Source: Planctomycetaceae bacterium (GTDB taxonomy: Bacteria; Planctomycetota; Planctomycetia; Pirellulales; Thermoguttaceae). From it: 7,076 bases of DNA. How positions within the stretch are numbered: position 1 is the first letter of the stretch; the number at the start of each line of letters is the position of its first letter. The stretch covers positions 1-7,076 of the forward strand of contig DOEZ01000731.1 in NCBI GenBank assembly GCA_003532715.1, given 5' to 3'. Shown piece by piece: positions 1 through 5,677 of the stretch. The notes under the pieces are model-generated. The model had not been told where the DNA came from, made no database searches, and saw nothing but the letters and a program-made list of their open reading frames with translations. The position numbers were made by a program, and so were the translations under genes.

Positions 1-1751
1 CCAGTTCCGAGGTTCGCATCGGCTATGAAGCAAGCGCCAACGGGACGGTTAACCAAATTGGCGGCACGTTCACTGCCGGCACGCACCTGAGACTTGGAGT
101 GGGCGCTTCTTCGGTGGGAGTGTTTAACCAAACCGGCGGCACACTCAGTTCGGGCGGCGCTGTGTACGCCGGTTTGGCGAATGGCGCCTACGGCTACTAC
201 CGGTTCGCCGCCGGAGAATTTACAGGGACCGGACTCTCGCCCGGCGCGGCCTCCGGTGGCGTGGGTGTCGTTGAGCAAGAGGCCGGAACCACGATGAACA
301 TCGGTACTTACGGCATTCGTGTGGGCTCCGGGACAAGCGGAATCGGGTTGTTCAACCAAAAGGGCGGAACAGCCAATCTTGAACGCGTCCTCTGGGCGGG
401 AGGCAACGGCAGCGGCAGTTGGGGCCAGATCGAACTCAGTGGAACCACGACCGTTACGGCTGCGGAGTATACCTCCGTTGGCAGACATGCGGGAAGCTTC
501 GGATATCTTAATCTGAACGCGACGGGCACTCTCACCACGCCGAACGTGCAGTTCTATGCCACTGAGGAAGGCGGTGGACAAGGCGTCTTCGCCTTCCTTG
601 GCGGCACGTTGAAGGCGAACGCGAGCACGCCCGATCCGGCCGATCCAGCGACCCATTTCATGCGGCGACAGCCCGGCGCGACGGGTGACATTTCCATCGT
701 AATCGGCGCCGAGGGGGGCACCATCGACACGGACGGCTATGACATCGTGATTTCCGAACCCCTGCAAGCCATGACGGGCCATGGCGTATCGAGCATAGCA
801 CTCTGGGACATGGGCAGCGGTTATGTAGGTTCTCCAGTTGTGCGGATTTCCGGTGGCAGCGGCCGAGGCGCCACCGCTCTCGCGACCCTGTCGGGTGGCG
901 TGGTGACGGGCATTACCATCACCAATCCCGGTACCGGCTATGCCCCGGACGACTTCCTTACCGTGCAGATTCTGGGCGGTGGACCTTCGACTTCCGCCCA
1001 GGCGGACCTTGTAAGCTTGGCCCCCAATGCGGCCGACGGCGGGCTGACAAAACAGGGGCTCGGCACGCTTACTCTGGCCGGTGCGAACACCTATGCCGGA
1101 GTTACGACCGTGCAAGCGGGGGCATTGAATCTCACCGGCTCCTTGCTCGGCGATGTCGACGTCCAGACGGACGCGGTGTTGATGGGTAACGGCGGCACGG
1201 TGGGCGGCAATGTCGACCTCGATGGAACGCTCGGCGTCGCCTACAACAGCGACGACGATACCATCGCCCTGCTGAGCATCGTTGGAGAGTTGGATTTGAC
1301 CGGCGCGACGTTCAGCTTCAGCGACCTGGGCGCCGGTTCGCTCGCCGAGGGCGAATACGTATTTGCCACGTACGGCAGTCTGACGGGCGACCCGGCCGTC
1401 CATGTGGGTCTTCACTCTGGTTGGTCGGTTGATTACGCGTATGACGGCAACTCGATCGCCTTGTTGGTCACGGGCAGCGACCCGATCCCGGGCGACGCCA
1501 ACAACAGCGGTACGATCGACGAAGCGGACGCCAAGTTTCTGGCCGCAAACTGGGGTGTCGGCCCGACCGCCTCTTGGGAAATGGGCGATTTCAACCGTGA
1601 CGGATGGGTCAATGCGATCGACGCGTCGATCCTTGCGGCCAACTGGGGCGTGAGTGCGGCCACCGAGGCAGCCGGCGTTCCCGAACCGTCCGCGCTTATC
1701 ACAGTCCTTGGCGGCCTGCTGAGCGTGGCTTGGATCAGGCGGAAACGATAG
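1..1751 (+). CDS. PEP-CTERM surface protein with beta repeats and a dockerin (5' partial)
   Basis: The reading frame is open from the left edge (first whole codon at base 3), so the true start and signal peptide lie outside the window; 582 codons are visible. In order it shows about 25-residue glycine-rich repeats with NQ-x-GGT signatures (3-554), a GSGY-type beta module (777-983), one autotransporter-associated beta-strand repeat (1035-1145), a variable beta segment, a dockerin (1491-1652) and a PEP-CTERM sorting signal (1677-1748: VPEPS, hydrophobic stretch, RRKR tail). In known systems PEP-CTERM proteins are exported by Sec, then processed by an exosortase for envelope attachment or release. 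No autotransporter barrel is present, so the PATR-type repeat here is only a beta-helical building block. The gene is a tandem paralogue of the next one and may be cotranscribed with it, since only 74 bases separate them and no clear hairpin terminator lies between. The ligand and role are unknown; a structural or adhesive surface role is an inference. Confidence 0.93.
   Translation, partial: SSEVRIGYEASANGTVNQIGGTFTAGTHLRLGVGASSVGVFNQTGGTLSSGGAVYAGLANGAYGYYRFAAGEFTGTGLSPGAASGGVGVVEQEAGTTMNIGTYGIRVGSGTSGIGLFNQKGGTANLERVLWAGGNGSGSWGQIELSGTTTVTAAEYTSVGRHAGSFGYLNLNATGTLTTPNVQFYATEEGGGQGVFAFLGGTLKANASTPDPADPATHFMRRQPGATGDISIVIGAEGGTIDTDGYDIVISEPLQAMTGHGVSSIALWDMGSGYVGSPVVRISGGSGRGATALATLSGGVVTGITITNPGTGYAPDDFLTVQILGGGPSTSAQADLVSLAPNAADGGLTKQGLGTLTLAGANTYAGVTTVQAGALNLTGSLLGDVDVQTDAVLMGNGGTVGGNVDLDGTLGVAYNSDDDTIALLSIVGELDLTGATFSFSDLGAGSLAEGEYVFATYGSLTGDPAVHVGLHSGWSVDYAYDGNSIALLVTGSDPIPGDANNSGTIDEADAKFLAANWGVGPTASWEMGDFNRDGWVNAIDASILAANWGVSAATEAAGVPEPSALITVLGGLLSVAWIRRKR
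3..554 (+). repeat. Glycine-rich beta-solenoid-like repeat region, copy 1 (5' partial)
   Basis: This stretch encodes successive imperfect units of about 25 residues. The typical pattern is a short strand, V/I-G-x-G, a small-residue turn, then G-x-F/V-N-Q-x-GG-T. Examples are VNQIGGTFTAG, FNQTGGTLSSG and FNQKGGTANLE. This periodicity fits a parallel beta-helix or solenoid fold, as often seen in planctomycete PEP-CTERM proteins. The fold is inferred from the period alone. The unit containing GEFTGTGLSPG is longer and interrupts the regular spacing. Confidence 0.75.
777..983 (+). other. GSGY-type beta module, copy 1
   Basis: The encoded segment begins GHGVSSIAL and contains GSGYVGSPVVRISGG, then SGGVVTGITITNPGTGY. 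It is an internal near-repeat: two halves of the form GxGY, a V-x-I strand and a GGG-type turn. Modules of this kind occur in secreted repeat proteins and in some viral structural proteins. The equivalent segment in the second gene (3131-3337) has the same length. No ligand can be assigned. Confidence 0.6.
1035..1145 (+). other. Autotransporter-associated beta-strand repeat (PATR type), copy 1
   Basis: The encoded 37 residues run from DGGLTKQGLGTLTLAG through NTYAGVTTVQAGALNLTGSL. The signature G-L-x-K-x-G-x-GTLTL-x-G-x-NTY-x-G-x-T-x-V-x-AG-x-L matches the autotransporter-associated beta-strand repeat family (TIGR02601/PF12951) as I know it. Only one unit is present. Copy 2 holds the same unit at 3389-3499. 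Confidence 0.88.
1491..1652 (+). other. Dockerin type I-like domain, found only in copy 1
   Basis: The encoded 54 residues hold two similar halves. Each has an EF-hand-like calcium loop followed by a helix ending in LAANWGV: GDANNSGTIDEAD-x-KFLAANWGV, then GDFNRDGWVNAID-x-SILAANWGV. Asp and Asn occupy the expected calcium-ligand positions in both loops. In clostridia dockerins bind cohesins in cellulosomes. In planctomycetes dockerin-like domains often sit just before PEP-CTERM signals without any known cellulosome, so the partner is unknown. The paralogue at 1826-3973 lacks the domain entirely. Confidence 0.88.
1677..1748 (+). other. PEP-CTERM sorting signal, copy 1
   Basis: The last 24 residues show the tripartite signal: VPEPS, a hydrophobic stretch (ALITVLGGLLSVAWI) and a basic RRKR end at the stop codon. 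This is the recognition and transmembrane tail for exosortase-type processing. No exosortase gene lies in the window, so the enzyme must be encoded elsewhere. Confidence 0.93.
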
Positions 1752-1814
1752 TATCAACGACAGAAAGAACAGCGTTGAGGCAATCAGTAACCCTATCCTT
1801 CCTCCGTATTGTGT

Positions 1815-1818
1815 GGAG
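1815..1818 (+). promoter_or_regulatory. Ribosome binding site deciding the start at 1826
   Basis: GGAG lies 7 bases before the ATG at 1826. This spacing, together with the signal peptide that begins there, supports this start. An in-frame GTG at 1811 and the open frame running up from 1604 are not supported. Confidence 0.6.
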
Positions 1819-1825
1819 CGACTCT

Positions 1826-3973
1826 ATGAATCGACATCCGAACCTCACGTGTTTCTTACTAATCGCAGTCTTCGCATGGGCCTTGCCCGCGCATGCCGCC
1901 CTGGTCTTCTGGGACAACGACGCTGGCGACAACGACTTCACCAATCCCCTGAACTGGAACGGCGATGTGTATCCCGCTTCGGGTGATTACGGAGTCATCC
2001 AGAACAACAGTTATGCGAACATCTCCACCGCGGCCGCGAACATCAGTCGACTCTACGTGGGCGCGGATCAGGGTGGCGCATTGGATCCGCCGCTGGCCAA
2101 GGGCACTGGAACGCTCAATGTTCTCACTGGTGGATCTCTAACCACCGCCAGCACATGGTACATCGGCGAGGGTACCGCAAACGAGGGCATCGTGAACGTA
2201 ACCGGCGGAAGTCTTACGACCGGCGCTTTTGGTTTGGGCTATGGTTCCGGCAGCACGGGCACGCTCAACGTCAGTGCCGGTGGAGCGTACGCCACCGGCG
2301 GTTACCTCTACGTGGGCCGGAACACGGGAGCGTATGGGGTTTTGAATCTGTCCGACGGTTCGGTAACGACTCCCGCCAGTTCCGAGGTTCGCATCGGCTA
2401 CGAACCAAGTGCCAACGGAACGGTTAACCAAAGTGGCGGCACGTTCACTGCCGGCACGCACCTGAGACTTGGAATCGGCGCTTCTTCGGTGGGAGTGTTT
2501 AACCAAACCGGCGGCACACTCAGTTCGGGCGGCGCTGTGTACGCCGGTTTGGCGAACGGCGCCTTTGGCTACTACCGGCTCGCCGCCGGAGAATTCACGG
2601 GGACCGGACTCTCCCCTGGCGCGTCCTCCGGCGGCGTCGGCGTCATCGAGCAAGAGGCGGGAACCGTGATGAACATCAGCTCGTACGGCATTCGCGTGGG
2701 CTCCGGGACAAGCGGAATTGGATTATTCAACCAAAAGGGTGGGACAATCAACTGTGACCGCGTCCTTTGGGCCGGAGGCGGTTCCGGCGCTTGGGGACAG
2801 ATTGAACTCAGTGGAACCACCACCGTGATTTCGACGGAGTATGTGTCCGTCGCCAGAAATGCGAGTACCAAGGGATATCTGAACCTGAACACGGGTGGGG
2901 TTTTGACCGCGCCATACATGAATAACCTAGCCACCACCGGAGAAGGTGTCTTCACCTTCCATGGCGGTACGTTGAAGCCAAACGCGAGCACGGCCGATCC
3001 GGCTGATCCCGCGACCCACTTCACGCGATGGGGATCCGCCCCCGGCGGGATCTTCATCGGCGCCGAAGGCGGCGCGATCGACACGGACGGCTATGATATT
3101 GTGATTTCCGCCCCCCTTCAAGCCATGACGGGCCACGGCGTTTCGAGCATTACACTCCAGTCGGGCGGAAGCGGATATCAAGGTTCCCCGGTCGTTCAGA
3201 TCACCGGCGGCAGCGGTAAGGGCGCCACGGCGGTCGCGACCGTTTCGGGCGGCGTAGTGACGGGCGTTACCGTCACGAATCCCGGCACGGGCTATGCCGA
3301 GGACGATGTGCTCTCCGCGACGCTTGTGGGAGGCGGGGCCTCGGCCAACGCCTCGGTGATTGATATCACGCTTGCTCCGAACGCCGACGACGGCGGCCTG
3401 CGGAAGCAGGGACTCGGCACGCTCACCTTGGCCGGCGCGAACACCTACACCGGCCTCACCGACGTCCAGGCCGGCACCCTGGCGGTCACCGGATCGCTCG
3501 GAGGCGATGTGGCACTTCAAAGCGACGCCGTGCTGATGGGCACCGGCAGCATCGCGAACCTCCTCGGCGCCGACGAGAGCACGGTCGCTCCGGGAACGAG
3601 TATCGGCACGCTTCTGGTAAGTGGAAATGCCACTCTCTCGGGCGTGCTCGATATTGAGTACGACAGCGGTACCGGCGCGATCGACGTGCTCGGCGTCACC
3701 GGGCAGTTGGACCTATCCGGCGGTACGCTCCAATTTGCCGACATTGCCCCCGCGGCAATCGCGTTGGCGGAGAATGCCTACGTGTTTGCGACCTACGGCG
3801 AGCTTGTCGGCGAGAATCCAACCGTCGCCATGGAGACCGTCCCGACGGGCTACTTCGTCGAGTTTGCCTATGGCGGAAACAGCATTGCCTTGGTGGCGAT
3901 TCCCGAGCCTTCCATCGGTGCTCTCTTGATCGGACTGTTGGGAACGATCATGGTTGCGTCGCGAAGGAGATAA
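1826..3973 (+). CDS. PEP-CTERM surface protein with beta repeats, no dockerin
   Basis: This complete gene encodes 715 residues. A Sec signal peptide occupies residues 1-24, with basic MNRH, a hydrophobic core, and AHA before a probable cleavage at A24/A25. A mature N terminus with an FWDNDAGDNDF...NWNGD pattern follows. Then come glycine-rich repeats (76-365), a GSGY-type beta module (436-504), an autotransporter-associated beta-strand repeat (522-558), a linker with APGTSIGTLLVSG typical of autotransporter passenger ends, and a PEP-CTERM signal (692-715). The open frame runs upstream to 1604, but that extension overlaps the end of copy 1 and has no signal-peptide character, so ATG 1826 is chosen. 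The product is probably exported and handled by an exosortase at the cell envelope. It is the tandem paralogue of the preceding gene; a strong hairpin follows its stop. The molecular function is unknown, and a surface or matrix structural role is an inference. Confidence 0.95.
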   Translation: MNRHPNLTCFLLIAVFAWALPAHAALVFWDNDAGDNDFTNPLNWNGDVYPASGDYGVIQNNSYANISTAAANISRLYVGADQGGALDPPLAKGTGTLNVLTGGSLTTASTWYIGEGTANEGIVNVTGGSLTTGAFGLGYGSGSTGTLNVSAGGAYATGGYLYVGRNTGAYGVLNLSDGSVTTPASSEVRIGYEPSANGTVNQSGGTFTAGTHLRLGIGASSVGVFNQTGGTLSSGGAVYAGLANGAFGYYRLAAGEFTGTGLSPGASSGGVGVIEQEAGTVMNISSYGIRVGSGTSGIGLFNQKGGTINCDRVLWAGGGSGAWGQIELSGTTTVISTEYVSVARNASTKGYLNLNTGGVLTAPYMNNLATTGEGVFTFHGGTLKPNASTADPADPATHFTRWGSAPGGIFIGAEGGAIDTDGYDIVISAPLQAMTGHGVSSITLQSGGSGYQGSPVVQITGGSGKGATAVATVSGGVVTGVTVTNPGTGYAEDDVLSATLVGGGASANASVIDITLAPNADDGGLRKQGLGTLTLAGANTYTGLTDVQAGTLAVTGSLGGDVALQSDAVLMGTGSIANLLGADESTVAPGTSIGTLLVSGNATLSGVLDIEYDSGTGAIDVLGVTGQLDLSGGTLQFADIAPAAIALAENAYVFATYGELVGENPTVAMETVPTGYFVEFAYGGNSIALVAIPEPSIGALLIGLLGTIMVASRRR
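2051..2920 (+). repeat. Glycine-rich beta-solenoid-like repeat region, copy 2
   Basis: About ten imperfect units of roughly 25 residues can be followed here. Typical starts are LYVG, WYIGEG, LGYGSG, LYVGRN, RIGYEP, RLGIG, RVGSG and LWAGGG. Typical ends are LNVLTGGSLT, VNVTGGSLT, LNVSAGG, VNQSGGT, FNQTGGT and FNQKGGT. The regular strand-turn-strand spacing suggests a parallel beta-solenoid. Two units are lengthened, one by a DQGGALDPPLA insertion and one around FTGTGLSPGASSGG. Confidence 0.75.
3131..3337 (+). other. GSGY-type beta module, copy 2
   Basis: This stretch encodes GHGVSSITL, GSGYQGSPVVQITGG and SGGVVTGVTVTNPGTGY, then ends in VGGG. It has the same length as the module at 777-983 and the same two-half internal symmetry. 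It sits between the solenoid-like region and the autotransporter-type repeat. Confidence 0.6.
3389..3499 (+). other. Autotransporter-associated beta-strand repeat (PATR type), copy 2
   Basis: The stretch encodes GLRKQGLGTLTLAG, NTYTGLTDVQAG and TLAVTGSL, the same signature as at 1035-1145. A segment with GTGSIANLL and APGTSIGTLLVSG follows, which is the usual continuation in autotransporter passenger domains. Copy 1 lacks that continuation. Confidence 0.88.
3899..3970 (+). other. PEP-CTERM sorting signal, copy 2
   Basis: The C-terminal 24 residues comprise IPEPS, a hydrophobic stretch (ALLIGLLGTIMVA) and a basic SRRR end. The domain directly follows the last beta segment (NSIALVA), whereas in copy 1 a dockerin lies between these two elements. 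Confidence 0.93.
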
Positions 3974-3990
3974 TCGTCGGCTCGCCTTCG

Positions 3991-4029
3991 GCTCTTGCGG
4001 TTTCCGCGGGGGGCGGGAATCGCAAGAGC
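3991..4029 (+). terminator. Strong 17-bp hairpin after the PEP-CTERM gene pair, probable terminator
   Basis: GCTCTTGCGGTTTCCGC (3991-4007) pairs with 4013-4029 along all 17 positions, 15 Watson-Crick and two G-U, around a GGGGG loop. It begins 17 bases after the stop at 3973. No U-tract follows, so it is not a classic intrinsic terminator. It could stop transcription without a U-tract, or protect the 3' end of the mRNA. Its position between two apparent units favours a 3'-end role. Confidence 0.65.
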
Positions 4030-4085
4030 ATCGACGGCCCAAATGCCGCGGAACAGAGAAGAGGCGCGGCCCCGTTTTGGCAAGT

Positions 4086-4101
4086 CGAGACGAGCGTCTC
4101 G
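4086..4101. repeat. Inverted repeat upstream of the DUF1559 gene (first dyad)
   Basis: CGAGACG (4086-4092) is followed by AG and then CGTCTCG (4095-4101), giving perfect 7-base arms. A further TCTCGA at 4104-4109 can pair with TCGAGA at 4085-4090, so two alternative pairings compete. It lies 85 bases before the start codon at 4186. It could be an operator or a leader RNA hairpin; no regulator can be named. Confidence 0.5.
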
Positions 4102-4113
4102 CATCTCGAAATG

Positions 4114-4129
4114 GCTCCTCGCGAGGAGC
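4114..4129. repeat. Perfect 16-base palindrome upstream of the DUF1559 gene (second dyad)
   Basis: GCTCCTCGCGAGGAGC is a perfect palindrome without a spacer, 12 bases after the first dyad. Spacerless symmetry fits binding by a dimeric protein better than an RNA hairpin. No promoter hexamers were recognised nearby, so its relation to the transcription start is unknown. Confidence 0.5.
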
Positions 4130-4173
4130 GTGGTCGCACGGTGCTTTCACGAAGCAAATTGTATCTGGAACAT

Positions 4174-4179
4174 GGGAAG
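4174..4179 (+). promoter_or_regulatory. Ribosome binding site deciding the start at 4186
   Basis: GGGAAG ends 6 bases before the ATG at 4186. It is a modest match, but it favours this ATG over the in-frame ATG at 4111, which falls inside the second palindrome's flank and has no purine-rich site in front. Confidence 0.5.
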
Positions 4180-4185
4180 AACGTC

Positions 4186-5136
4186 ATGAGGATCGATTCT
4201 CGATATGGAGAGCACGCCTCGGTTCGAGGCATTCGAGGGTTTACGCTCGTGGAGCTTCTGGTGGTGATTGCCATCATCGGTATTCTAATCGCCCTTCTGC
4301 TCCCGGCGGTGCAGGCCGCGCGCGAGGCCGCCCGACGTATTCAGTGCGCCAACGGCATGAAGCAAATGGGACTCGCATTGCACAACTATACGTCGGCCAA
4401 TGGAAACGTGTTTCCGTCCGGCTGCCCCGATATGCCAAAAGGCTCGAGTTACGGCAAGCCAGGCCTCTTCGTCTACCTGTTGCCCTACATGGAGCAGCAG
4501 GAGATATTTGACGCAATCGACCTCAACCAGTTGACGCACTATCACCAGACCTATCGATACAGCGTCATCCCGAATTACATCTGTCCAAGTTGGCCCTTTG
4601 ACCAGATCGTCAACGAATCGACCACCGGCACTAATGGCATCGGGTCATTGCGAACGTATATGGGCGTGTCGGGACGTCTCCCGCTATTAACGGGAGAGAA
4701 TGCCGAATCGATCAATTGCAGCAGCCGTGGCAACATGCCAATAAATGGCATCTTCTCATGGGCGCGAGTGTGTCCTCTTTCCGAGATCACCGACGGACTC
4801 AGTAGAACCCTAGCCCTTGGCGAGTTCAATCACATCGACTTTGAGAATGGAAGGTACGCCGATCCGCCGGGTAGCGTTCGAGCCTGGCTTTCGACGAGCA
4901 CGGATGCCGCCTCGTTCTCCATGAAAACCGTTGTGTATCAGATTAACACCAAGTTGGATCGAACAGCCGATAACGTTCCGCCAAACTGGTTGCCGTTCGG
5001 CAGTTTTCATCCGGGAGGCTGTCACTTCACCATGGCGGACGGAAGCGTTAGCTTCTTCATGGAAGACATGGAATTCACCGTCTACAAGGCGATGGCGACG
5101 ATGAATGGCCAGGAAATCGACTTCCGGTTCGACTAA
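4186..5136 (+). CDS. DUF1559 family pseudopilin-like protein
   Basis: The gene encodes 316 residues. Residues 1-18 form a short basic leader ending RGIRG. Then comes a type IV prepilin cleavage and methylation motif, FTLVELLVVIAIIG, with cleavage expected at G18/F19 and the conserved Glu at mature position 5 (E23). The hydrophobic helix continues to LLLPAVQAAREAARR, as is usual in this family. The body contains the typical YICPS segment, and the C-terminal H-X9-DG motif is exact (H275, D285-G286). The family is DUF1559 (SBP_bac_10, PF07596), hugely expanded in planctomycetes. A prepilin peptidase should cleave the leader, leaving the protein in the inner membrane or in a pseudopilus; the actual function is not established. 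The start at 4186 gives a leader of normal length, while 4111 would give 43 residues. The gene opens the second apparent operon and is followed by a lipoprotein gene, a common pairing in planctomycetes. Confidence 0.95.
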   Translation: MRIDSRYGEHASVRGIRGFTLVELLVVIAIIGILIALLLPAVQAAREAARRIQCANGMKQMGLALHNYTSANGNVFPSGCPDMPKGSSYGKPGLFVYLLPYMEQQEIFDAIDLNQLTHYHQTYRYSVIPNYICPSWPFDQIVNESTTGTNGIGSLRTYMGVSGRLPLLTGENAESINCSSRGNMPINGIFSWARVCPLSEITDGLSRTLALGEFNHIDFENGRYADPPGSVRAWLSTSTDAASFSMKTVVYQINTKLDRTADNVPPNWLPFGSFHPGGCHFTMADGSVSFFMEDMEFTVYKAMATMNGQEIDFRFD

Positions 5137-5205
5137 CCAAACGCGAGATGTGCGTTGCTCCTCCGATTGCGATTTCAACGGACCTGCAGAAAGAAATCAT
5201 CACAC

Positions 5206-5658
5206 ATGGCTGAACATGTACTTGCCCACGAGTCGCGTCGTCACTTCGGCATGTCCATTTGGGCCGTTGCCCTGCTTGTGGGACTGACTGGCTGTAGCGA
5301 CCGACATTCGGTCGCGCCCGTCGAGGGAAAAGTCATTTACCGAAATGCTCCGGTTAAGTTCGGCAGCGTCTCATTTCAGCCCGAAGTAGGACCGCGTGCC
5401 ACGGGGCGAATCCAGGCGGACGGCACCTTTCGCCTCTCCACGTACGGAGAACACGACGGAGCCATCCTCGGCCGACATCGTGTGAGAATCGTTTGTGCCG
5501 AACACCAGAACCCCGACACTCATCCATCGGGAGCCGATTCCGAGGGAGGTTACAGCCGGTCGCTCATTCCCGAGAAATACACATTTCCCGAGACAAGCGG
5601 CTTCGAAGTCGAGGTCAAACAGAGTAATGAACCGTTTACGTTTGAGTTAAATGATTAA
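5206..5658 (+). CDS. Small secreted lipoprotein, transthyretin-like (carboxypeptidase regulatory-like) fold
   Basis: The gene encodes 150 residues. A lipoprotein signal peptide has a basic n-region (SRRH, 10-13), a hydrophobic core and the lipobox LTGC (27-30), so Cys30 should be lipidated. Ser then Asp follow it. The mature part has VEGKVIYRNAPVKFGSVSF, then a GRIQADGTFRLSTYG pattern and a strand with GRHRVRIVC. This matches the small planctomycete lipoproteins with a prealbumin-like beta-sandwich related to the carboxypeptidase regulatory domain. The frame is open from 5155, and ATG 5251 is also possible, but 5206 keeps the positive n-region needed for export; its ribosome site (AGAAAG) is weak. 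The gene lies 69 bases after the DUF1559 stop, with only a weak 5-bp stem between them. The protein probably acts as a membrane-anchored accessory to its neighbours, which is an inference. Confidence 0.9.
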   Translation: MAEHVLAHESRRHFGMSIWAVALLVGLTGCSDRHSVAPVEGKVIYRNAPVKFGSVSFQPEVGPRATGRIQADGTFRLSTYGEHDGAILGRHRVRIVCAEHQNPDTHPSGADSEGGYSRSLIPEKYTFPETSGFEVEVKQSNEPFTFELND

Positions 5659-5665
5659 ACCGAAA

Positions 5666-5672
5666 GAGAGAG
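5666..5672 (+). promoter_or_regulatory. Purine-rich ribosome binding site deciding the start at 5678
   Basis: GAGAGAG ends 5 bases before the ATG at 5678. An in-frame ATG at 5651 overlaps the end of the lipoprotein gene and would add nine residues, but no comparable purine run precedes it. Confidence 0.45.
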
Positions 5673-5677
5673 TCATC

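Larger units (their letters stand above)
1..1148 (+). repeat. Long direct repeat, unit A
   Basis: This stretch is paralogous to 2376-3502. Bases 1-181 align without gaps at an offset of 2375 and differ at only 7 positions (26, 30, 35, 44, 58, 99, 101). Bases 102-181 are an exact 80-base match to 2477-2556. By 777 the offset has fallen to 2354, which three in-frame indels (1, 3 and 3 codons) explain. The repeat may extend beyond the left edge, since copy 2 has 550 coding bases upstream of its matching point. Confidence 0.93.
2376..3502 (+). repeat. Long direct repeat, unit B
   Basis: This is the second copy of the sequence at 1-1148. It is nearly identical at its 5' end (7 mismatches in 181 bases) and more diverged towards its 3' end. 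All length differences from unit A are whole codons and total 21 bases by position 3131, so both copies have been kept under coding selection. Confidence 0.93.

Noticed and set aside
1775..1799. Promoter-like TTGAGG and TATCCT in the gap between the two PEP-CTERM genes
   Set aside because: The spacing is only 13 bases and both hexamers are imperfect, so this is not better than chance.
1604..1825. Upstream extension of the second PEP-CTERM gene in the same frame
   Set aside because: It overlaps the dockerin and PEP-CTERM end of copy 1 in another frame, and would bury the clear signal peptide that begins at 1826.
2138..2653. Long antisense open frame of 171 codons opposite the second PEP-CTERM gene
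   Set aside because: It mirrors the glycine-rich coding repeats of the + strand gene, has no recognisable domain, and its composition (Arg, Gly, Ala, Thr) is typical of antisense shadows in GC-rich DNA.
2927..3520. Antisense open frame of 197 codons
   Set aside because: It lies wholly within the second PEP-CTERM gene, is rich in Arg, Gly and Ala, and has no signal peptide or known motif.
3713..4150. Antisense open frame of 145 codons spanning the intergenic hairpins
   Set aside because: It crosses the probable terminator and both palindromes, is very rich in Arg, Ser and Pro, and has no family resemblance. A transcript against both neighbours is not supported.
5140..5156. Possible small hairpin (AACGC and GCGTT) after the DUF1559 gene
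   Set aside because: A 5-bp stem with a 7-base loop and no U-tract is too weak to call a terminator, and the next genes look cotranscribed.
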